This document shows, piece by piece, positions 57,201-64,000 of a stretch of DNA of 64,000 bases. A model generated the notes under the pieces. It searched no databases. It had not been told where the DNA came from and saw only the letters and a list, made by a program, of their open reading frames with translations. The translations under genes were made by a program, and so were the position numbers. Position 1 is the first letter of the stretch. Every line of letters begins with the position of its first letter. This DNA is from Favolaschia claudopus (lineage: Eukaryota; Basidiomycota; Agaricomycetes; Agaricales; Mycenaceae), in assembly GCA_037176885.1 (NCBI GenBank), contig JAWWNJ010000115.1, forward strand, positions 741,863 to 805,862, in the 5' to 3' direction.

Positions 57201-59596
57201 GAAAAAATCGCTGCCTTGGAGCAGAAACTCGAGTCTAGGGAGCCAGTTATTGCACCCCCTCCACCAGCCGTGCTCCAACTCACACATCTGATCAATCCAT
57301 CTTCACCCTTGCGTTCTGAGCCTCTCGATCTTCCAGTCCCCCCTCCTTCCCATCCACCAGCAGCACAACGTCTTTCAGAACTACCCCAGCACAATGTCAT
57401 CGATGTTGATGTTGACCAAGATGGCGATCTAACCATGGTCAATGCAGACGATGACTCGGACATCGAAATCCTTCCCAGCCCTCCTTCCAAACCTGCTCCG
57501 CAACCACTCCCCTCACACAATGTCGATGTCCTCACTCACCTTCAAAACATGTATGGCGATAAAGCTGTATGGAAGGATGAGCTGCAATACATTGCAGTCC
57601 AAGAATTGCTTGCATTGAAGGGAGACGTCTTCATCACACTCAAAACTGGTGCGGGGAAATCAGCAGTTATTGTATTGCCAACTCTTGTGGAGAACGGGTA
57701 CACCGTGCTACATCTTCCTCTCATCTCCCTCATGATGGACTGGGAACGACGTCTCAAGGAACTTGGTGTTTCATACGAGAAATGGAGTGGGGGATCTCAG
57801 CACTCTCTCACAGGTGGCGATAACCTCATCCTCGTTTCCTGTGACATGGCTCGAACCCCGAAATTCAAACGGGCTATAGCAGAGCTGGGGGTCACCAAGC
57901 CAGTTATCCGCTATGCATACGATGAATCTCATCTCTTTGTCACTGATGCAGACTTCAGAGCAGAAGCATTTGGGAACCCATACGAGATGCGGGAACGCCC
58001 CCTTCAAATCGCTTTGGTTTCGGCGACTATATCTGCTGGTGCTGAAACTATGTTGACAAAGGCATTCAAGCTCAAGGTGAGTTATTTCATTCTTATAACA
58101 CTGGATTGCTCCTTATATTAACGCAACATCCTATTTCTCAGGTGCGAATTCATTCTTCTCTTATAAGCTCATTCAACTCACTATATTAAACACGCACCAT
58201 CCTATTTCTCAGGTGCGAATTCATTCTTCTCTTATAAGCCCACACCACTCACTATATTAAACACTCAAGAACCCCACCAGAATTGCTGGTCTCAGTGATC
58301 GACCCGAACTCCATTTTCGCATTGAAGACATGTCGTATGGCTTTGATGATCAGCTCTCCAAACTCCGAAAGCTACTGCAGTACTACAAGAATGTGACTAC
58401 ATCCAACGGCAACCACTACTGGCAGCCAAACAGCCGCTATGTTGTCTATGTTGGTTCAATGGCAGAGGGTATCCGACTGGCGGATGAGCTTGGGTTGGAG
58501 TTTTATCACGGGCACTCCACAGCCCATCCCATCAGCGAAGAGGAGCGTGCAGCTATCTACCAAAGATGGAAGGATGGTGAGCACGACGGACTAATTGCTA
58601 CCACAGCATTTGGACCAGGGATTGACTACCCTTCGATCCGGCTCACTTTTCACTTTGGAAAACCATTCCATCTCATCGGATTTGTACAAGAGGCCGGCCG
58701 CGCAGGTCGAGACGAACATTCGGCATACAACTACATTCTTCCCCTTCAAGGAATTTGCCGTCCGAAGGAACAAGAATCTGATCCTTGTGGCAAACTAGCC
58801 ATGTGGGATTTAATCTACAGTGCAGAACGAACTTGTCATACCCTGCAGATAACAAGATTCCTTGACAAGGTGGGACGAGATTGCAAAAGCATTGGACGTT
58901 TACCATGCCGTCCTTGCAAACACGGCAAGAATATACAATTTATTATAACACTATATCACTCACTATAAGAAATCTGTAGCTGATGTCAAGCGGGGCAAAC
59001 TAGCACCAACTCCAATGCCTTCAAATCCCTCCCTCCCATATACACCACTCTCTTTCGCTGGCGTGAAGCGCAAACTTGATGATGCATTTGGCGATGCTGC
59101 AAATGCTGCAGTACTCGAGACTGGCAAACGAATCGCCGCTCATCCACGGGCAGTTGAAATGTTCCGCGCCTTCTTTGCTCGGGTTGGGACAGCATGCGGA
59201 TATTGCTGGGCCATTGGGATTAAGAACCCAACCTCACATTTTTACAGCGAGTGCAAACAGATGGGCCCGACAACAGAATTTTACAAGTTCAAACGTGCTG
59301 TTCGTTACCCGGACAGCGGTGGTATTTGCTTTCGATGCCACATTGCGTCCTATGGCCAAGACGCATTACATCCACCTATGGGCAAAGACAAACACTGCCC
59401 ATATCCCAATCTCGCATTGCAGCTTGGCTATGCTATTTTCAACAATCCAACAATTCGAAAAAAGGCTCTGGCACACTTTGGTCCCAGCCCCGCTGAGTGG
59501 TCTACCCCCACAGATTTTGCAGCATGGTTTCAGGGGAAACATCCTATGTACAAGTTCAGATCTATGGCTGTGATTGAATTCTTTGCTAATATGTAG
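54285..59596 (+). CDS. telomere-proximal RecQ-type helicase TLH2, about 1607 codons
   Basis: Exons: 54285-55192, 55243-56434, 56625-58076, 58270-58924, 58980-59596 (4824 nt, phases matching). The true start is unclear: the frame opens at GTG 54285 after an acceptor-like CAG, the first in-frame ATG is 54378, and a 5' exon may be missing from this call. The N-terminus has finger-like YICLPCKT...HLVKKHGG and CTHCPYS...HQRDEH. A central domain shares landmarks such as GYSFI with TLH1. Helicase motifs: LKTGAGKS (intact Walker A, about 1040), YDESH (about 1133), LVSATIS, YVVYVGSMAEG, TTAFGPGIDYPS, QEAGRAGRD (about 1324). The Cys-rich C-terminus (CGYCWAIGI, CFRCHIASYG, HPPMGKDKHCPY) is better kept than in TLH1. 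Such genes lie next to telomeres in basidiomycetes. Two introns are composite and one is GC-AG; these are listed separately. Confidence 0.85.
56435..56624 (+). other. composite intron A of TLH2: three abutting GT-AG units
   Basis: Units 56435-56499 (65 nt), 56500-56570 (71 nt) and 56571-56624 (54 nt) each begin GTGAG or GTGC and end CAG or TAG. There are no bases between AG and the next GT. Each has a TTATAA core. Removing the whole 190 nt joins exons in frame (VQ then FLASLVF). The order and unit lengths match composite intron B. Confidence 0.8.
58077..58269 (+). other. composite intron B of TLH2: three abutting GT-AG units
   Basis: Units 58077-58141 (65 nt), 58142-58212 (71 nt) and 58213-58269 (57 nt). 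Unit 1 differs from unit 1 of composite intron A at only about five positions. Units 2 and 3 share GTGCGAATTCATTCTTCTCT with each other. Removal joins LKLK to NPTRIAGLSDR, a normal RecQ sequence. Confidence 0.8.
58925..58979 (+). other. GC-AG intron of TLH2, 55 nt
   Basis: No GT donor lies where the frame requires one. The donor G/GCAAGAAT and acceptor CTGTAG restore CRPCKHADVKRGK, which parallels the CxxC and following linker of TLH1. The intron also carries TTATAACACTATATCACTC, resembling the composite-intron units. Confidence 0.65.
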
Positions 59597-60619
59597 ATAA
59601 ATTGATGTAATATTGCCTCACCTCCAGAGTAATTAACCAAATACACTCACTTCCTTTGCTCTTCAACTTATATCCTATGAAGGGAATCAAATAAGAGCCC
59701 ACTAATCATAAAACTATAATGCTGAACCACTAGATTCCTTTTTGGGACAGTAGAAGTTGCATCAACTTCCTATTATGGGTTCATACTCTGTCATTGATTT
59801 TGCCAAATATGTTGCCCTTCCCCCTTGCAAGATACCATCAATAGTGACTCATATAGTGTATATTCACGTCTCAATGCATTATCCAAGTCCTATACCTGGT
59901 AAATTTCCATTGACTTGAATTCAACCTCAATCCAATCAAATCAAAATGAAGCATTCACATATCCCTCTGCCCCCCATGGTTCTTGCTAAATGAGCTCAGA
60001 TACATTGGCTAGGGCTGTACCTAGCTTCCTGAAACGTTTATACTACTCCCTACCTGGTGGTTATGCTTCCCAGGCCCTTGAACTACAGCTTTGACCAGGT
60101 CAAAGCAAATTAATTCAAATCTCCATTTCCCTGCCTTTAATATAGCTAATATGTGTTCAGTTTGCCAGTAGGTATGATCCCAAAGTGTTCCTGTTTGTTC
60201 TAAGCTGGAAATGTTGTGTATGGATGGGTGAGGAAACACAGTATGTGTGCTTGGACCAGACAAACCAAATGAAGAGAATCATGATCTGTTGCTGTTCAAA
60301 CTGTTGGATATGAAGCATATATGTTTATTGGGTATCTAGGTGAGTCCTCATTTGCTGTCTAAGCGCTACAACTGGTAGCTTTTATTCAGTTTGAATGTGG
60401 ATCACTAGCTTGGACCAACCAAAGAAATTTATCAAATTCAGAATCAATGGGGATTTCATGTACTCAGATGCAGGTGACCTGTAGTCATGTCAATGTCTAG
60501 GTACTTCTCTGTATGATATTCAAAGCTCTGAGTGTGAATTTGATGCAATCTGATACTAAATCCATAGCTTGGACCGGCTGAAGCAAGGGAAGGCTCATAG
60601 TTACTGTAATGAACGGTGT
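59597..60619. other. AT-rich spacer downstream of TLH2
   Basis: This is probably the TLH2 3' end followed by non-coding sequence. Three passages share CTAGCTTGGACC or similar phrases (about 60253, 60411, 60568) at about 157 bp spacing, with GATATGAAGC / CAATCTGATA-like neighbours: a faint, very decayed tandem repeat. No gene is visible. Confidence 0.4.
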
Positions 60620-62989
60620 GAACAAAACCATTTCTTATAGTCGACGGCAAAGCCTTATAATAATGAATGCCACTCAAAGCCAACCATATAAGAATTGCGA
60701 CTCACTGCCAAAAAAAATTATAAGCCAGAGCCAAGGCTTATAAGAAATGCAATTAAAATAGCTGACTCTGAGGTCTTGTAAGAAATCGGTAAAAATGGTC
60801 AAGACCAAAAGGGTGCCAAATAGCCTGGGAATCAGCCTAGTGTCACCGCAAACACCCGAACAGGTGTCGTTGACGTGCTATATTGACTTGGATGGAAACC
60901 GTACGGCTGGGACCGAAACCTGACTACGACAATCAATTGACCACCGATTGCCTTGGGTATAGGCCCGAATGGAAGCGTTTGACGAGGACTATAAGATTAT
61001 GTCATCAGTGATTGAGTCTCAGCTCACCTGACATTTACGACTGGGTCAAACACTGCGTTCGAAGCCATACGGAATGCACAAGGCAATACCAAAGCACGGG
61101 TGTTAAGGTTTGGGACAACTCCCCAGCACAGACGTTAAGGTTAGTGGTCCCACTCCCCCGATGGAATTCACTAGAATATAAAATTTTTTCGGCAGCTTCG
61201 GAAAGGAAACCGCGGACCAAGCAATCCAGCAAGGCAATGCACGGGTTAACAACGGAATCCAGCAAGACATTGGCGAACTAGCCGCTCACAGCTGCCCGCT
61301 AGAACGTAAAGGAAGTTGCGGGTGACCAAGTCAATGGAAGCACGTACTTGAGTGTACAAGCCAATGGTCAACAATACATCACCAAGTACGATGGCAGGCA
61401 ATCAATCAACCCAGTCTGCCTAGTGAGTATCATCCCTTGCAACAACAGCAACTGTCCCTGCTGTTTCTATCTACTTCTCCCGGAGGCGTGTCAAATGGAC
61501 CCACGACATCAAGAAGTAAAATAGCAGGCAATCAACCCAGTCTGACCCTGTCGAACACATTCGGAGTGCTCTACCCACCAGGCCACCCTGAGTCAGAGCA
61601 GCAACTGCTTGCCTTGCAGTTTTGATTTCTACAAAACGACCCCGCACCAAGCCAACTTGTATCGCCGCAACTACATCCGTCTGAGCAGCTATAAGAACCA
61701 GAGATGTCTCAGAGCGGGCACAACCACTGGCCTTCAAAGGCTGCGTTTGAGTCTCCAATAGCGAACAGACTCTGCTGACCGCAAATCGTAGCCAAGTCAA
61801 ACCCAACGTACCGGACTCAATTAGCCACTCATTGCCTTGGGTATAGGCTCGAAACGAAGCATTTGCCCAGCATTATAAGGCTATATGCGTGGCGGGAAAA
61901 TCCGAGGGCAATGAGGCACTCAAGTAGGGTACGGACTTGAATATTGCCTTTGAACGCAAGCCAGTCGTCTTGAGTGAATGCATCTGGGTATTCTCAATGA
62001 CTTGCCCTCAAAGCTAAGGATTACAAGGCCTCCATATCCTGGCAAGGGTTAGGGACATTGGCTTCAGACCGCAGAGACACCGCGTGAAGGAAACAAGCAC
62101 CGAACACCCCAATTGAAGCTATACGGAATACAGCAAAGCAACCCCGCATCAGAGACGTTAAGGTTGGCGACAACCCAGGAGCACAGACGTTAAGGTTAGC
62201 GACCCAACTCCCCCGACGGAATCCACCAGAATATAAATTTTTTTCGGCAGCTTCGGAAAGGAAACCGCGGACCAAGCAATCCAGCAAGGCAACGCACGGG
62301 TTAGATGACGCAATCCAGCAAGACATTGGCGAACTAGCCACTCTTATCCCTCCGCTACTTCGTAAAGGAAACCCAGGTCACCGGAGTCGGTGGAAGCACG
62401 TATTCAAGTCTGTGGGCTGTCATATAAGGCAACAGCTGCCAACCGAGAGTGAAACTGGCCAGGCAGAGTTACGACCACGTTATCACAACCATTCCCACGG
62501 TCACTGTGGCCAAACATGCTCGTGATATGCTGGCATGGGCTCAAGCAGTGATTTCAACTACAAACGAATGCCCGCGGAAGGCAGGTACTCACACCGTACC
62601 AGCTGGATACTAGTGGAGGTGAAACTTGCCTAAAAGGGCAACATAGAGGTCACGGGTGGCGCTATGGACTTGATTTCTATCAGGATATGACTGGAGGGAC
62701 CTATTCCATGACCTGAGATGGGTGGCGGGAAAATTGTCAATGCCGCGGGCTTGGCGCGGAGCAATATACCAACTTGGTTATTTTCTTGATTGTAGTGCAA
62801 GACGTGGTGTGATTGCTTATCTGGACCAAGGGAATGTTCCCACAGACACACAAGCACATTGGCTTTCTTACAGTCAAAGGCGAAGTGTTATAAGGAGACA
62901 CTGTATTGGGCATATGAGTGTGCGAAAATATTCAACTCACTGACACGCGCAACGCAACACCGTTCAAGGAACCGCCATTGAATCACAAA
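60620..62989 (+). repeat. terminal subtelomeric unit, first copy (2370 bp)
   Basis: The sequence from 60620 recurs from 62990 at an offset of 2370 bp, so this is one full tandem unit. It begins GAACAAAACCATTTCTTATA. Internally, the section around 61060-61300 has a diverged second version at about 62120-62340 (CGGCAGCTTCGGAAAGGAAA; CATTGGCGAACTAGCC). Both contain the telomere-like phrase GTTAAGGTTAG. A 76-89-aa open frame appears in both full copies but starts at TTG and has no homologue I know, so it is not called as a gene. Confidence 0.85.
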
Positions 62990-63801
62990 GAACAAAACCA
63001 TTTCTTATAGTCGACGGCAAAGCCTTATAATAATGAATGCCACTCAAAGCCAACCATATAAGAATTGCGACTCACTGCCAAAAAAAATTATAAGCCAGAG
63101 CCAAGGCTTATAAGAAATGCAATTAAAATAGCTGACTCTGAGGTCTTGTAAGAAATCGGTAAAAATGGTCAAGACCAAAAGGGTGCCAAATAGCCTGGGA
63201 ATCAGCCTAGTGTCACCGCAAACACCCGAACAGGTGTCGTTGACGTGCTATATTGACTTGGATGGAAACCGTACGGCTGGGACCGAAACCTGACTACGAC
63301 AATCAATTGACCACCGATTGCCTTGGGTATAGGCCCGAATGGAAGCGTTTGACGAGGACTATAAGATTATGTCATCAGTGATTGAGTCTCAGCTCACCTG
63401 ACATTTACGACTGGGTCAAACACTGCGTTCGAAGCCATACGGAATGCACAAGGCAATACCAAAGCACGGGTGTTAAGGTTTGGGACAACTCCCCAGCACA
63501 GACGTTAAGGTTAGTGGTCCCACTCCCCCGATGGAATTCACTAGAATATAAAATTTTTTCGGCAGCTTCGGAAAGGAAACCGCGGACCAAGCAATCCAGC
63601 AAGGCAATGCACGGGTTAACAACGGAATCCAGCAAGACATTGGCGAACTAGCCGCTCACAGCTGCCCGCTAGAACGTAAAGGAAGTTGCGGGTGACCAAG
63701 TCAATGGAAGCACGTACTTGAGTGTACAAGCCAATGGTCAACAATACATCACCAAGTACGATGGCAGGCAATCAATCAACCCAGTCTGCCTAGTGAGTAT
63801 C
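62990..63801 (+). repeat. terminal subtelomeric unit, second copy truncated by the telomere
   Basis: These 812 bp match 60620-61431 with no difference that I could find by eye. The copy stops after TAGTGAGTATC: the first copy continues ATCCC, whereas this one passes straight into TTAGGG repeats. It is the last unique-type sequence of the chromosome. Confidence 0.9.
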
Positions 63802-63803
63802 TA

Positions 63804-64000
63804 GGTTAGGGTTAGGGTTAGGGTTAGGGTTAGGGTTAGGGTTAGGGTTAGGGTTAGGGTTAGGGTTAGAGGGTTAGGGTTAGGGTTAGGGTTAGGGTTA
63901 GGGTTAGGGTTAGGGTTAGGGTTAGGGTTAGGGTTAGGGTTAGGGTTAGGGTTAGGGTTAGGGTTAGGGTTAGGGTTAGGGTTAGGGTTAGGGTTAGGGT
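63804..64000 (+). repeat. telomere, about 33 TTAGGG repeats
   Basis: The G-rich strand runs toward the right end, as expected for a right-hand chromosome terminus. One variant unit, TTAGAGGG, lies near 63867; all others appear perfect. The array reaches the last base of the window. Confidence 0.98.

Noticed and set aside
61012..61281. 89-codon frame duplicated exactly at 63382-63651
   Set aside because: It starts at TTG, has no recognisable family, and is conserved only because the whole 812-bp repeat is duplicated. Both copies lie in non-coding subtelomeric repeat.
1..64000. CRISPR arrays, rRNA, tRNA, bacterial-type operons
   Set aside because: No regularly spaced identical repeats with unique spacers, and no cloverleaf or rRNA sequence, was recognised. 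Intron structure and the telomere show a fungal nuclear chromosome.

Overview
The window is the end of a basidiomycete (Agaricomycete mushroom) chromosome. The right edge is an uninterrupted TTAGGG-type array (63804-64000), so this is a true telomere and its subtelomere. Genes carry many short GT-AG introns (47-65 nt). The families present (F-box/LRR, BTB/POZ, multi-intron O-methyltransferase, flavin halogenase, telomere-linked RecQ helicases, a basidiomycete DDE-transposase-like family) fit a mushroom-forming fungus. The species cannot be named from the sequence alone; a Mycena-like agaric is only an impression. All exon joins were worked out by hand from splice signals and reading-frame continuity.

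Region 1 (about 0.5-15 kb) is the gene-bearing part: an 84-aa KOW-like small protein (-), an intact 10-exon, 971-aa DDE/MULE-like protein (-), a BTB/POZ protein with a probable N-terminal frameshift (-), a 468-aa SAM O-methyltransferase (-) divergently paired with a 521-aa flavin-dependent halogenase (+) across an 803-bp intergenic region, and an F-box protein (-). The halogenase/methyltransferase pair could make a chlorinated, O-methylated aromatic metabolite.

Region 2 (about 15-52 kb) is a mosaic of decayed, strongly pyrimidine-rich repeats, nearly all in the same orientation. At least five copies of one multi-kilobase repeat (called R here) keep the same order of short blocks. These blocks include splice-site-like junctions, but no shared reading frame. 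Eight copies of a double CCCGGG palindrome module, a satellite of about 159 bp (50.6-52.0 kb) and a reversed interstitial telomere tract (46.37 kb) lie in the same zone. Embedded in it are an intact 1799-aa telomere-linked RecQ helicase gene (TLH1, 16 exons), a small SUMO-interaction-motif protein convergent to it, a 91-aa zinc-finger ORF resembling the helicase N-terminus, and a 412-aa protein of unknown function.

Region 3 (about 52-64 kb) is the terminal subtelomeric element: a second, diverged RecQ helicase (TLH2, about 1607 codons), bracketed by copies of one subtelomeric repeat family. An 812-bp block repeats exactly 2370 bp downstream and runs straight into the telomere. TLH2 contains the most striking structure: two introns at different positions, each built of three back-to-back GT-AG intron units of about 65/71/55 nt. 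The two composite introns are homologous to each other, which suggests introner-like intron multiplication. In TLH1, eight consecutive short exons are all symmetric phase-2 modules.

No tRNA, rRNA or CRISPR was recognised.
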